64,000 bases of DNA from Corydoras sp. C115 (GCA_019802505.1 JAFMOC010000037.1:4945001-5009000), one strand, 5' to 3'. Counted from the stretch's first letter, positions 23,781 to 37,500 are shown. Made by a program: numbers and translations. The notes: generated by a model from the sequence alone, not told the origin.

Positions 23781-26700
23781 GATCTGCCGCCCGCCGAGTG
23801 TAGTTTGTATTTTTTTAAATAATCTTATAGCATTTAAGACACGTTTAATGCAGTACGTCGATGTGTGGCTGTGGGCAAAATATCAAAACCGCACTTCAAC
23901 TATTAATACTCCACCGAAAACGCGGTATCATAAGCATCGCACGCACATATGCTGATCGGCAGCCCCTTACAGAGTAAATATGGAGTCCCCATTTGCATTT
24001 ATAGCGGTCTCCTTTCGTCAGGGCTGTTTTTCCTCCAGTATTTTGCAGTAAGCCTGGGGTTGTCGTTGTTCCCTGGTTTTAAACGCGCATTAAAATTCAG
24101 ACGCGACCGGGTTCGCAGTCGACATTCCAATTCAGCTGGGACATCGGGAGAAATGATATTAGGTCTAAGAACTTTTTTTATCCAGCTCTTTTTTTTGCAC
24201 CGGTTTCCCTGGAAGAGAAAAGGGACTTCAAAAGCAAAAAGTTGGAAATATACAGTTTCAGGTCGTCTTAATTGATCTGGGTCACACTCTAAAAAAGCCT
24301 AAATGCCTGCATTCAAAAGCTTTAAAGGATCAGATTTGAAGGATTTGTCAATTGAAGGATGAGATTTTTTTTTCTCAGACGTTTTGGCTGTTGTTTTGTT
24401 CGAATATACATTCATTGATCAGTGTGTAAGGTAGCACCTCCTGTTTTTTGATGATAATTTGTCAATTATGTCAGTTCTACAACCATATACAGTTATTATG
24501 CAATTTGTTTTTGCTATAATTCAGATTGCAATCTGTCTGTCGTTCTGCGTACTTTGTTAGTTCCTTTTGCTCTGTTCTGCACTGAGCATCACCACCACAT
24601 GTGCTATTTGGTGATGCTGTTGTGATTACCAGCACTGAAGTGACACTGAGTTTTACATCTTGCTGGAGGATAAATCACCAGCTAAAAATGTATAACCACG
24701 AAGAACATGTATTTAGCGACCTATCAGCACTGATGAAGGATTAGAGGATAAGTAACAAAAAGTTAGCAGCAACAGGTGATCTACTGTCTCTGAATTTACA
24801 TTTGGAAGGTTGAGCAATAAGAAAGTCCAATGTATTAAAGAGGGCACAGCAAGTGGACACAGTGTTTAGCAGCAGTTATGTGTCTGATTGAGTCTTACCA
24901 GCCCAACACACCACCACTATGTCGATGTCATTGTAGTGTTCTCATTTGTAAGTCACTTTGGATAAAAGCATCTACTAAATGACTAAATGTTATGTAAATG
25001 TAGTGCATAAAAGCATTCACCAAGCATTCAGCTCTTGCATTTGGTCCTGACTGTTTGAAAACAAGATTATGAAAACTAACAAACTGTGTAGAGAAACAGG
25101 ACTATGGTTGTAGAACTAAAGATTTTATCATTATAAACACTGTTTAAAGAAACTTTTTTGTTTTTTTACTGTTGCCGCTACAAGTAAGTGTGGGTGTCCT
25201 GCAAATGTCACATCAAAAAAGTAAGGCACTGGAGGAAGTGATCGAATCGAAGGCCTCATATCTGTGAATGTAATGGAGGAGTATACTGATGATGCATAAA
25301 GGTTGATGGGGACTTTTTGCTTCTTTTTTTGGACAAAAATGTAATGAACGTAGGTCAAAGGAAGTGTAGTGGAAATAAATATATGATGATTGCATAGAAA
25401 AAGAAATGAGAAATAGATTTTATAATATAAGTTTATGCAATGCAACACAGTTCTGTTTTCTGATTGGTTGACTGCACCCAATCGATGGAAAAATACTTTT
25501 TTTTATATATCCTCTCATTTGCTGCGACAACATGGTTTTCTGACAGTCTCTATGTTTTATTTTGCACATGGGGCCAAATCAAAATTTTAACAATTTATCT
25601 TTTTGTAGACACAATATTAAACCATATTAAATAAAATGAATCTTGTAGATGCGGCACGTGGCTTAGTGGTTAGCACGTTCGCCTCTCAGCATTAGGGATT
25701 CCCGGTTTGAATCCCCATCTGGGTGGAGTTTCCATGTTCTCCCCGTGTCCGCGTGGGTTTCCTCCGGGTTCTCCGGTTTTCTCCCACAGTCCAAAAACAT
25801 GGAACAAGTCAATTGAGTTCTCCAAATTGCCCCATATAGAGTGTGTATGCGTGCGTGTCTGTGTGAGTGAGTGTGTGCCCAGCGATAGATTGGCGCCCTG
25901 TCCTGGGTCTATCTGCCCAGCGCCCGAGACGTTCTCCCCTGGATGGGCATGGGGAACCCCACCGCAACCCTAATAGAGGATAAAGCGGGAGATAATGGAT
26001 GGATGGATGGATGGAATCTTGTAGATAATGAGAAATTATGTAATAATGGCTTTACTTTGTTAAGTTCATTGAAACTTTAAAAGTATGGTTTGAATATTAT
26101 TCTCCCTGTTTGCTAATTGTATATCTAATTGGTTAAAAAGACTGATTGTTGCATTAAACCTTTGAAACAGGCATATTTCCTGGTGCATATTAACTGCCTC
26201 TTTATTGGTGCTATGGCATGTCGCGGCACATTAACATTTTTTATAGTAAATGTGATCTGACCACATGCTCTTCAGACCACAGTCTGTGTTTATGGTTTCA
26301 GATCACAGTGACCCTTTTTATTAGCATATCTGCTCTAGTTACTCGATGTGCAAGTTAAAACCATGTTTAAATGTAATCAGAATTTAATTAAATCCAGTAC
26401 ATTTATGTATAATATAATAAATTATTATGTGTACTAAATATTTTCAGATTTTCTGCTCTTTATAAGTTCTGTGATTCTCTTTTTCAGGGACAGATTGAGT
26501 ATTTGGTGAAATGGAAAGGATGGGCACTGAAGTAAGTGATGACTTTTATGAAAACTACACAGAAATGTAAATGAATTTATGTTGTGACATGAACTTGTGT
26601 GATGCAGAAATGGCTGCTTTTAGTTTCAGTGTACATTTGCATAATTATTATTACACCTCAGTACATGTTTTATATCTTTGTCTGAATTGTTTTTGAGAAC

Positions 26701-29700
26701 TGAAACCTTTTAAAAAATCTTTTGAAATTAGTCAACATTAACATACTTAGACTTGTAAGTAGATATTTTCACACTTGTGCAGTTGATCTGGTGTTTGAAC
26801 AGACTTCTACACATTTTACAAGTTACATTTTATACTTGATTCATTCCTAATGAGTGTAAATGATGGCTCTTCACTGTACTGGCTCCAGTTTAGGGCAAAT
26901 TAGGGCATAATTGCACCATAAGTATACCTGATTTCTGGAGGGCATTAGTGAGCATGTGCATATTAACTAATAATTAGAGTTGTTTACATATACATGAGCT
27001 TAGAATGAATTTGCTTTACATGTAAAAAATGAAATTCAAGATATTTGGTTAAGGATGAGGCAAATATCTCTCTCGTGATACTGTAATATGTTCACATGTA
27101 AAGCAAGCTACAATAATGCCAGTGCTAGCATCAAATTAGGGATATAATCATTAAAAATCTATTCTCATTTGTAATAATAAAATAAGACAAACCCAAAATT
27201 GGCAACAATAACATAAATAAAATTATAAATTGAATCTATGTAAAAGTATGCCTAGGTATGTTAGCGATATGTTATACATTTACATTTAGTCATTTAGCAG
27301 ACGCTTTTATCAAAAGCGACTTCCAAATGAGAACAACACAAGTCAGTATTTAAGGAAGATTCCAGCTACACTGTATGTAGGTCTGTGATTCTTTCAATAA
27401 ACAATCTTATTTATAAGAATTATTATTCCTTCCTTAATCTTTAGTGCGTATAACATTATTTAGTTAACATTCTTGTACCTTGTACAGACACAGCACATGG
27501 GAACCGGAGGAAAATATCTTGGACGACCGGCTCATCGCAGCATTCGAGCAAAAGTAAGTTAACCTCAGAGCCTCATGACTAATAAACTGATTCTGTATTG
27601 GTCTTGTAAATCCTGTAAAAGTGTATTTAATGTTTTTTCGACATTATGATGATTTCACTTGCACTCAGTGATTGTAGAGCACTCTGTGATTTTTGTTTTG
27701 CATTAGGTTGAGATTAAAGGTTCTGTGACTTTAATGAGACAGCATTATGTCTTTCACCCTACTACATAGTTCAGATTAGATTCTCTGTGATTCTTTAACA
27801 GAGTTGCAGAGATATCCACAGCTGCTGCTGCTCTTTTTATCAAATTTTTCATTTGAATACAACTACGCTTCTGCAACAGTGTCACTATTTATTCTTAAGC
27901 AACATGAGGACAACTTTATATAAAAAGAAAACAAAATGTGGCGGCACGGTGGCTTAGTGGTTAGCACGTTCGCCTCTCAGCACCAGGGATTCCCGGTTCG
28001 AATCCACATCTGGGTTGAGTTTCCATGTTCTCCCCGTGTCCGCGTGGGTTTCCTCCTACAGTCCAAAAACATGGATCAAGTCAATTGAGTTCTCCAAATT
28101 GCCCCATATAGAGTGTGCTTGTGTGCGTGTCTGTGTGAGTGTGTGCCCAGTGATGGATTGGCGCCCTGTCCTGGGTGTATCTGCCCAGCACCCGAGACGT
28201 TCTCCCCTGGATAGGCATGGGGAACCCCCCTGCGACCCTAATATAGGATGAAGCGGAAGATAATGAATGAATGAAAAAAAAAAAAAGAAAAAAAAACGTT
28301 TTAGAATAAAGTTTCCAATTGTTTTACTAATCAGCTACACACCAAAAAACAACTGTCAGTGAAAGGTGATCTTATTAGCAGAAGTTGCTCCTTAATTTGG
28401 GAAGTTAATGTGTTGGAAGCATAAATGTTAGTTTTAAATATATGTTTTTTTTTTATTTATTTTATTTATTTTAATCAATTTGTCATGCTAAAATAAATAG
28501 GCCATGGCATTTCCACAGGTCTTGTTTGGTGCATCATGCAGGGTATATTATATGAGACTTTTTTTTAATCTAAAAATTGTTATTATTATTTCAACACGTC
28601 ATTTTGGTTTGCTGTTCTGATTCTGTGGGATTTGTTTTATTTAGGGAACGGGATCAGGAACTTTATGGCCCCAAGAAGAGAGGACCTAAATCAAAAAACT
28701 TTATGATTAAGGTTTGAGTTTCTTTCTTAATTTCAATAGTTTTTTTTCTTCGTCTTCGAGATTTTTGCTTCCATGTGGATCTCTGTAAAGCAAATTCTCC
28801 CTAAATCAGCCTTGACAAAAAAAGTGTTTGAATTTAAGTTTAGTCTTATTTTTCATTGTATTAAATGCAACCCGCGGTGTCTTCCATTTATAGTGCCTTT
28901 TTATAAGGTAAACTTGCATCCACTTGCTGAATTGAGACAGTATGTGAAACTAAGAGCCTCGTTACATTTTGCATTTGCAAATATAAAGGGCACCTCGCAG
29001 ACATGTAATATAAATTGTCATCAGGGTAAGTGTGAAGCTGTTTGCAAACATGTGCATGCCTCCCACGGTTACATTGCCACTTTGCACCAGTTTTCTGGTG
29101 CTCATGAATGTACACACATTCTCTAAAAATTGTAGGTTTAGTCAAAAATACAGCTTAAAAACAACATTTCTAATTGATTAGGTTCATTATGGACCAGGAC
29201 TGGCTGGGAAGTTTGTGAATACAGTTGATTTATATTAAAATAGATAAAAGAAAAGTTTAAAAGTGCAATTGCTCCATAGATTTGCTCAATGTTTCAACAA
29301 AAAGAGGAGAGTACTCAAATGTGTTTACATGGCTAGTTTTAGATTATTCTCTGGCGTTATCATTATTATTTCAAATATTATTAATATTGGATTATTTATC
29401 TGTTCTTAAACAGGCTCGAACTCAACCGGTCACTACACCATCACCAAGCTCCACTTCCCGACCAGCTCCTCCCACCCCATCTTCTTGCCCCTCAGTAATT
29501 CCTCCCAACTCATCATCATCCTCATCCTCGTCTCTGGCACCAACACCCAGGCTGCACTCATTGGCCAATGCCCACAAGTTAAAAAAAGACATTCATCGCT
29601 GCCACCGCATGTCTCGCAGGCCTCTTCCACGTCCTGACCCAGATGGCTCGTCCTTCCTCTCCCGACTGCCCATCTCACCATTCTCAGAGACCGTGCGCAT

Positions 29701-30409
29701 TCTAAATCGACGCGTGAAGCCACGAGAAGTAAAGAGAGGGCGAATTATTCTTAATCTAAAGGTCATTGATAAATTGGGCACCAGCACTTCCAAGGTCTCA
29801 GGGAGAGGGCAGCTTCCATCAAGGAATCGCATCATTGGAAAGAGACAGGGTGACATGCCCTACAGACCTTTTCAACCTCCTATGAAGATGCTCGGGTTCC
29901 CCATGTATGGGCAGCCATTCGGGCTTCATCCCGGGCAATCCGTTCCAAGCCCAGCTGGTAGCAAAACAGAAAAACCCAGTGGCCGTACGCCAGCAAGTTC
30001 ATCCAAGGTTCAAGAGTCTTCATCAAGATTTAGCTCGGGCACAGTGGGCAGTCACGGTCTGTCTAAAACCACGACTTCTGACATACCACAAAAGCGCACC
30101 AGAAGTGCTACTGTGCCAACTTCAGCACCTCATCCATCACTCTCTTCTACCTATTTTTCCTCATCACCAGAGGACCGGGCCAGTACAGCAAGTCTCTCTC
30201 AAACGAAACGGGGCAGAAAGCGAAGACCATGCCAGTCAGGAACATCTGCACTGAAACAGAGCAACACTGACTGGCACCACGAGGGAGGACCAAGCTGTGG
30301 AAATGTCGTCGTTACAGACGTCGCAACCAACCAACTTACTGTCACTATAAAGGAGTTCTGCCAGTCAGCGCCTAAATCACCGCCTTCTGCAGACGATGCC
30401 AGTCCTTAA
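23333..30409 (+). CDS. cbx6: Chromobox protein 6, Polycomb PRC1 subunit, complete
   Basis: It reads trimethylated H3K27 and recruits canonical PRC1 to silence genes in the nucleus. Exons are 23333-23401, 26488-26531, 27488-27553, 28645-28711 and 29414-30409, all GT-AG, joining to 413 codons (human CBX6: 412). The N-terminal chromodomain has the aromatic cage Phe11, Trp32 and Trp35. An AT-hook-like KRGPK lies at 71-75. The middle holds CBX6-type blocks (LKKDIHRCHRMSRRPLPRPD, then SPFSETVRI and RIILNLKVIDK). The C-terminal Pc box (VVVTDVATNQLTVTIKEF, about residues 380-397) binds RING1/RNF2. These middle blocks separate it from CBX2, 4, 7 and 8. Whether it is a cbx6a or cbx6b ohnologue cannot be told. 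Confidence 0.96.
24592..24935 (+). repeat. Dispersed teleost repeat (family with 'gtgtcactg...gaataat' motifs), copy A
   Basis: It lies in cbx6 intron 1. It contains 'gcactgatgaaggattagag', 'tgtctctgaatttacat', 'agtggacacagtgttta' and 'cacaccaccactatgtc', motifs shared with a common fish interspersed repeat also present at 44.4, 45.7 and 60.6 kb. It encodes nothing recognisable and is probably a non-autonomous DNA element. It is too diverged for its ends to be defined. Confidence 0.6.
24936..25008 (+). mobile_element. UnaL2-type LINE/SINE 3' tail fragment
   Basis: The sense-orientation tail 'ttctcatttgtaagtcactt' followed by tggataaaagc and aaatgactaaatg is the 3' recognition stem-loop of L2-clade elements. 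Only the tail remains, as expected for a 5'-truncated retrocopy. Confidence 0.8.
25651..26013 (+). mobile_element. Full-length V-SINE in cbx6 intron 1
   Basis: It is flanked by exact 13-bp duplications gaatcttgtagat (25638-25650 and 26014-26026). The tail is (GGAT)n. The A-box is partly preserved (gcggcacgtggcttagtgg, one base lost). Confidence 0.96.
27277..27380 (-). mobile_element. UnaL2-type LINE tail fragment in cbx6 intron 2
   Basis: The plus strand reads catttacatttagtcattta, then gcagacgctttt and gcgactt, the reverse complement of the L2-type 3' tail, followed by about 60 bp of body similar to the element at 17248-17670. Confidence 0.78.
27940..28274 (+). mobile_element. V-SINE with core deletion in cbx6 intron 3
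   Basis: The head has intact A and B boxes. Part of the V-core is deleted (gtgggtttcctcctacagtcc lacks the middle repeat). It ends in GAATGAATG followed by an A-rich tract. A-rich flanks obscure the duplication. Confidence 0.92.
29414..30409 (+). CDS. cbx6: cbx6 large terminal exon
   Basis: This exon encodes residues 83-413: a fish-specific Ser/Pro/Thr-rich linker including a run of nine serines, the conserved CBX6 basic block, and the Pc repressor box just before the stop TAA. The linker replaces the short alanine/serine segment of mammalian CBX6. The start at 29414 follows a clear acceptor (cttaaacag) and keeps the frame from exon 4 (AAG/GCT). The open frame continuing upstream of 29414 is intronic. 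Confidence 0.95.
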   Translation, partial: ARTQPVTTPSPSSTSRPAPPTPSSCPSVIPPNSSSSSSSSLAPTPRLHSLANAHKLKKDIHRCHRMSRRPLPRPDPDGSSFLSRLPISPFSETVRILNRRVKPREVKRGRIILNLKVIDKLGTSTSKVSGRGQLPSRNRIIGKRQGDMPYRPFQPPMKMLGFPMYGQPFGLHPGQSVPSPAGSKTEKPSGRTPASSSKVQESSSRFSSGTVGSHGLSKTTTSDIPQKRTRSATVPTSAPHPSLSSTYFSSSPEDRASTASLSQTKRGRKRRPCQSGTSALKQSNTDWHHEGGPSCGNVVVTDVATNQLTVTIKEFCQSAPKSPPSADDASP

Positions 30410-33400
30410 AGCAATTGGTCCTCTTACCGTAATCCCTGAGTACCAGCATCTCAAAAAAATCATTTATAGAATTTAATTATTTTTAATAATATAAAATAGG
30501 TAATTGTACAGACCCTTTAAATACATTTATCCATTTTACCTACGTGTCAGTCAGCCCTTTTTAACAGCTGATGCAATAATACCTGGCACACATGCAGATC
30601 TAAAATCATTCCAAAATAACTCTACGACAAAGTTAAAGTAAAATCTAATAAAGATTAGGCCATATTTTCTCATCTTTTATGATACAAATTTTCACTAGAA
30701 ACAAAAATCTACAAAATAGTTACTACATTTCACACCTAACTATCTGCAAAGAACAGACTTCTATGTTCTTGTTATAAGTGTCTGACAGCATGGCCTGATT
30801 GCGTCCATACAGATCTGTGCATGGCTACATCATTACTGTATAAATGACTATTTGCAACACAGTTTACTGATACAAAATTCTGATTTTGGGTACTACTTTG
30901 GTATTGGACTTCTTTTGAGTACTCAAATGACTTTTATTTTTGTGTTTTTAAATTTATACTCCGTCCTGGATGGATTTATAAGATTTTAAACAATGATAAT
31001 TTTGCACACAAAAAGGTGAGAAAATAGGGCACAGGTCAAAAAAGATGAAAAAAGATGGTTTCTCTTTTAATATTGCCATAACACATATTGAACTTAGGCT
31101 GCATGACATTCGAAACATTTAGAGATCGATTCCAACAAATTATGATTAAAATGTTAAATCTTGTTATTTAAATTTTTACCATTTTTATTTTTGTGAAACC
31201 GTACATCAGAAGTGCATGTCTTAGGGCTGTAATTTTCACAGAGGATTGAAGTTTAGTGCACGATGGACAATATATCACCATTTGAGTAATTTCCTCCTAA
31301 ATTCACACATTTACAGTGACGATCACTTTCAAGTCAAACTGGACCCTACTACACATCTTTGGCTTTTTGCAAACACCAGTCCGGTTGCAGTTCTGTCTCT
31401 GTTGCCCTTTACGACTCTGCTGCAAAATCTTCTGGTTCCTGCTGGATTTTTGTGCTCCGTTTTGTGTTAACACCCTTCGTTTATGTTAGTTCCCCGATAT
31501 GATTTGAGTGAAATTTGGTGTTTAAGTTTCAAGTTGTGGTTATCATCTTTCCTCAAGTGGACAGCAATTCTGTCTCTTTCTTTTGATGGGTGTCTCCCAG
31601 ATGTTGGCGAATCAGTAGCTGTTTAAAAAAGCAGTATATATGATAGATTCCAGCCAATGCAACTTGAATAACAAAAAATCAGTAACAATAAGGGTGTTTT
31701 AAGATTTCATTAGGCTCTGAAAATACCAAAAATATCCGTTTCAACAGTATAGTAACAGTTTGAGTAACAGGTGTTCAACACACCACTGTTTCTGTTTAAA
31801 TGTTCTGTTGCATATCATCTTGGCTCAATGTAGGTTCTTGATTAAATGCTTATTGTGAAAGCTTGAAATGCAATAATGAAAAATACATCATCCCCATATG
31901 TGGACCCTACTGCATCATGATCCAGTATGTTATGTTGTGTATGTATTGCAAAATGTTAATTGTAATCCTGAATTTCAAGTAATGTCAAAGATTTAGGCTG
32001 TTATACTTGAGCACTAAAAAGGAGGCAACATTGTATTATATAGGTGATAATAGACAGTAAGCAGGACATTGTTGGGAAATAAGTTAAAGGATGATGCCAG
32101 ACAGTGCCGTAGCAAAAAGGGGATACATTCATTCAAAATTGGTTTATTACCCAATAATGACCAAATCACTGTACATTATTTTGCTTACTTTGCCACTGTT
32201 TACTATGAGTTATTTCACCCAGAATAATGGCTTAAATTACTTACAAATGATTCTGTTGCTTTCACTATAATGTAACTTGTGTGTGTGTTTTTTTTTAAGA
32301 ATACTGTAGTCATGCCTCTGAAATGACTGGCAAAGGCTTATAGATTAAGTTTTGACTGTTACACTATAAAACAAAATTGCTACACAATAGCTATCTGTGA
32401 AACACTGGACATTAGACAGAGCATGTTAAAGGTTCTATTTCTTAAGATATATATACACTTGCTTTATGAAAACGAGTACTGCTTAAAAATTCTTACATTA
32501 CGAATTAATCACAGATTTTTTTTCTGCTCTTTTAAAGATTTACAGGGAGCAACTATTTCCATACATGAATAGATTTAAGAATTTGCTTTGTTTTCATACA
32601 TTTTTATGATTTTCATGTATTTGTCAAGTCCCATCAAAATTCATTCATGTTACTCCCCGAAGTGAGCTGTGACTAGAAAATGCTTCCATTATAATACATT
32701 TAGCATCACCAACACGTGACACCACTACACTCCTAATTGTTAAAAGAGCTCTATGCTGCAATAGAAGCTGTGTTCCTCTTGCCTATCTTCCGATTTGCTC
32801 CTGTTGCTACTTGTTGGTACTTCTTAGCCTCAACAATGAATAAAGCCATGGCCGTGCACTAGCAGGTTAACAGCTTTAAAACATTTTTGTGTGATAATTT
32901 CACCAAAGCCAATTTCACCAAGCCAATTTTTGTATAATATATACATACTTAGAACAGCTGTTAAATTAAAATGTCAGCTAAACTTATGTTGGGAGATAAC
33001 ACAGCTGCTACAATTGTTTTTTCATGCTCTTTCTAATGTTTAAGTGGAAATAAGTTCTTGCTTGTCCAGCTCATGCAACTTAACTGGTTTATGAAATATC
33101 AGATATTTTAAATCCGGGTTTTGGACATGTCCAAATCCCGGTGGGGTTTGATTCCACCTCATGCCTTACTTGTGTCAAAATTGATAAAACAAAAAGTACA
33201 TTTCAACAGTATTTTTTATTTGTTTCAGTCAGTCTTGCATAACTTATTTGTTCACAACCATTTGTACGCAGATTTTAAACCAGCTTATGCTTACGACTTG
33301 TGGTAAGTCCATAGATAGAAACAGTAGTAATATCACTATGCTGGCTGGATTATCTAGATTTTACCAGAAATGGAATTGTGAAAGTTTTAGATTTTAGATT

Positions 33401-36319
33401 TTACAGAATAATCTTGACTTTGGTGATAAATTGTGTGTTGAAAATTGTGTTTGTTTGTAAGCAGTTAGATGTACATGTGTTTCTGTCTAGTTTCATATGG
33501 CAGCTAATTCAACCAGTCAAAGAATCAATGCCCAATATCTGTTTTATTTCCTTATATTAGTCAAACAAAGTCTCCAAACCTTCTGGTAAAAAAAAATGTG
33601 CCTTTATGAAGTTTACACAGACACATATGTGGTTAAATGTATATAGATACATTTCCAAATTATTGTACTTGAAATCATAAGAAAAGGTTCCATAAAAATG
33701 CAAATGTTATTGATGTGTTTCCATATGAAAAGCCAGTCAGACTGGATTTGCATTTCCACATGACATGGGCTGCCTTAATGTGTAATGATTAAAAATTGTA
33801 AAGATGTTTGCTTTCATCCGTCACTTCCTGATAGCAAAATGTTATCTTAGAAGACTTTTTGATTTATATCGCAACATCAGATTGTCCTGCACAGCCTTAT
33901 ATTTCCAGACAACAAGCAGGACATTTTCATTGGGTGACCAGGTGCCATCATCCCCAATTCTTGCTTGATTTGTTATACATTTCAAAATCTATGTACCTAG
34001 GCTCTGCTACAATTGAAAACGACCAAGAAAAATGGTGCTAAAACAGGATGACATTTTGTTATGTTTATATGAAGGGCAGGCAGTGCATATTATGGTCCAT
34101 TGCAGTTTATAATGGCAATTCTAATAGCCTAAGATGGGGTGGCTCAGTGTGACCAGGAGTGCCAGCAGAAAAAAACTGGAATTAATACTGTAGAATATGA
34201 AGGAATTTAAAACAGGTTTATGATTCAGCTTAATGACAACAGTTCGGTGAAAAGCATTTTCATTTGCAAAGCAGCAGAACTTTGACGCTAAGTTCGATAA
34301 AGGTGAATGTGTTAATGTGTTACCTTTGAAGACCCTAGATCTAAACCGCATTGACTTTTTAATCTTGAACATGAATTCTTAACCATTTTTTTTGTTTAAC
34401 ATCAGTGCTTGAACTAACTGAAATGCTTTAAAGATCTAAAAAACTTTTTTTTTTTTTAAACTGAAAACAATTCACCAGTACAGCACTTCTGAGGACAAAA
34501 TATGTAAACACAATGATCAATTGCTGTGGTTTTCATTGAATGCATAAAGTACAGAGTCAGTGTTTAGATATGACTACATGTAATGTTTGAAATTTTATTG
34601 ATCCTCTTAATTATCATGCGGCTCTTCTTCCCCTTATAAATTGTTCTTTTGAGTATTGTTGGTATTGACACACTTTTGAGCGAAGTACTAAACAACCAAA
34701 TGTTTTGGTATTGTTTTGGTTTTTGTTTTGGTATTGAGACCCAGTTTAATATTTGTGCAAGATTTACTTTTCTTTTTGTTTTTGATTTTTGTTTAATTGA
34801 AACTAAAGAGCTAAATACTGTATATGTTTTATTAAAGTAATAATACATTACCACATACCCGAAAGACATTTTAGGATTTTTATTCTGTTTTGTTTTTTAA
34901 TGATTTATAATTATGAGTTCTAATGTAAGCACCTAGTAGATTTTAGTTGTGTTGTTTTTTGTGTGCTTTGTTGATTGAATTTAATGTTTCTAGGAACAGC
35001 TCCTACAACTTTCCATAAGGTTCTTTCCACATTTGCTGGAGAAGCTTCAGTGCAAAAATGATGTATTTTCTTTTTTTATTCCGTTATAAGTTATTTGTTG
35101 GAGGTTGAAGTGAATATTTCTGTGGGTCTGTTTTGTGTGTTGCCCTTCCATAGTGTGCAACTGTATTATATTGGGATATGTGAAATGTGACATTTTAAGC
35201 TACAACTGCTCCTGGAGTCCAGTCCTAAAACGTGTGTACTGTACCGTGCGCTAGCAAGTAGGCATAGGAGTTTCAGAGGTGCTTTTCGTTTGAAAGGTTA
35301 CTTAAGGTTCTCTGGTGGCATTCCACTTTTATGTTCATACTAGAGCTCAACAGAGCTGTCCAGGAGACACCATTATTTCTGAATGCTGATGGTATGACAG
35401 GAGTGATCCTCTAGGGCTTTTCCTCATTTCTGTACTGTAGTAGTCACATAGGAAGTGCCACCATTCTTTTATAGCCATTTTGTTTCATTTTAATAAATAG
35501 GCTTTGGGGGTATAAAGTTTAACCCAGAGCTTACGTGTGATGTATGAAACTTGTTTTTATATGGTTTATGATTAACGTAAATGCCTTGAATTTGAAGTTG
35601 ATGAATATTATATTAATAATACCTATAGTAATAATGATTTAATGTATCGGATGCATGTCATTGTACAGGTGAAATTAATGTCAATTATGGATGTTGCTCT
35701 GTGTGTTTCTGTCGTAAGATGCTTTTATTAAATATTACCCAAAGACAGCATGTTTTTATTAGTTCTTTCTGATCACTTATTACAGTATCAGTATAACTCT
35801 GTATGCATGTCTACACTTTAAATCAGCTTTTTAAATGAGTACACAGCACGTCGGGATGGTGGATGGCAACCGCATATGTCTCACTGAAATGGACCTGATG
35901 TTGGCAGGCTGGGATTCATTCAGTTGCACTTCATATTCCTTTAAAATTAAGTTAAATTAAACAGCGTTTAGGCAAATTTGTAAAGTTTACCACAGATGTA
36001 GTCCATGTGTACATTGTACCTGTATTGGGCAAACAGCAAGAGCAGCAAATATGAACGGTCTGTTAAAGGTAGTTAAAGTTACCCAAAAAATACAAAGTGA
36101 TGCATTTGTTTATTAAGGAAAATAATGCTGTTTTATAAATCTGCGGCAAGCACCTGTAATTTGCTGCCTTTTGAGATTTAAAGAGGTTGTGTGTTTTTAA
36201 AGTAGGTGTAAAAACAAGTTCTCATCATCAAAAATCAAGCAAACAACGTATGGAACATCAATAATTCTTTTTAGTACTACTTCTGTTAGTGGTATTTCTA
36301 GGCTACTGTTTAAACCAAA
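30410..36319 (+). other. Repeat-poor AT-rich region downstream of cbx6; probable long 3' UTR plus intergenic DNA
   Basis: For 5.9 kb after the cbx6 stop there is no SINE, MITE or microsatellite, in contrast to every other non-coding stretch of this size in the window. AATAAA hexamers lie at 30648-30653, 32839-32844 and 35492-35497. ATTTA pentamers and T-rich stretches are frequent. The absence of insertions suggests selection, as for a long regulated 3' UTR. Transcription itself cannot be shown. No open frame has family similarity. Confidence 0.45.
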
Positions 36320-36656
36320 TGGCGGCACGGTGGCCTCTCAGCGCTAGGGATTCCCGGTTCGAATCCCCCTCTGGGTGGAGTTTCCATGTTCTCCCCGTGT
36401 CTGCGTGGGTTTCCTCCGGGTTCTCCGGTTTCCTCCCACAGTCGAAAAACATGGATCAAGTCAATTGAATTCTCAAAATTGCCCCATATAAAGTGTGTCT
36501 GTCTGAGTGAGTGTGTGCCCAGCGATGGATTGGCGCCCTGTCCTGGGTCTATCTGCCCAGCGCCTGAGATGTTCTCCCCTGGATGGGCATGGGGAACCCC
36601 ACCGCGACCCTAATAGAGGATAAAGCGGGAGATAATGAATGAATGAATGAATGAAT
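36320..36656 (+). mobile_element. V-SINE lacking its A-box
   Basis: Exact 12-bp duplications gtttaaaccaaa lie at 36308-36319 and 36657-36668. About 20 bp of the head, including the Pol III A-box, is deleted (ggcggcacggtgg runs directly into cctctcagcg). The rest is near consensus, so the copy is young but probably transcriptionally dead. Confidence 0.94.
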
Positions 36657-37169
36657 GTTTAAACCAAACGTTTACTAAATTGTCATTATATATTAATAAT
36701 ACATTATAACAATGTGCGTAGATTCATTTATACTAGTGTAAAATGATAGTTTCTGTCTAATGATAAAATCTAAAATATAATCCAAGCTACTTCTGTTTTA
36801 AAAAGGGTAATCAATCTGGCAACCTGGCAAGAATAAAATAAAAAAATAAAAAAAAAACAATCTACTGACCGGCATTTTTTAAATAGCGTTTTACCGTTTT
36901 GTAAAATATTATTCAATGAATAATACAGTAAATGAATATTAGTATATAGCGAATATAATAGAGCATCAATGCATTAATAATGCAACAAAAATCTGGATGA
37001 ACAAACTATTATTTAGTTATTTAATTTAATACATTAATTCGTACAGAAAGGGAAATTAAATACAGTCTTGTCTGCTGTTTGTTTGTTTATAACCAGGATT
37101 ATTTAACTGAATTTTTTTTTTTATATATATATATGAATAATCACAGATTATCCCAATTTGGCAACCCTG

Positions 37170-37500
37170 AGTTTTGTAGGCGCACTGGCTCTGCAGCGGC
37201 TTCATTCCATCTTCAGGCCTACAGAACAGCGCGAGGCAAATTCATGTTCTTATTTAAAGCTTTGCCTCGAACACTGCGGGGTAAAAGCCACATACAGTGG
37301 GGTATTTCGTGGGTGTGCATGTCATAGCGACTCGGGGTTATGGAGGTGAAAGCAGATGCTCTCGGGCCCGAATGCGTCGGAAACAAACGCAAATCCAAAC
37401 GGAAGAGAGGCAGGAGGAAGGGGAAGAGACGGAGGGGGAAAAAATCCAACCAGCCGCCGCCGTTTCTGCCCCCAGAGGTACAACCAATGTCAGGGTGCTT
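37170..37500 (+). promoter_or_regulatory. gtpbp2: GC-rich gtpbp2 promoter and first exon
   Basis: GC and CpG content rise around the first exon. No TATA or CCAAT motif is clear. The start codon at 37340 lies in the GC-rich patch, preceded by an in-frame stop. The transcription start was not determined. Confidence 0.5.

Noticed and set aside
29433..30254. Overlapping frames on both strands within the last cbx6 exon
   Set aside because: They are shadows of the real cbx6 frame, which alone shows CBX6 motifs.
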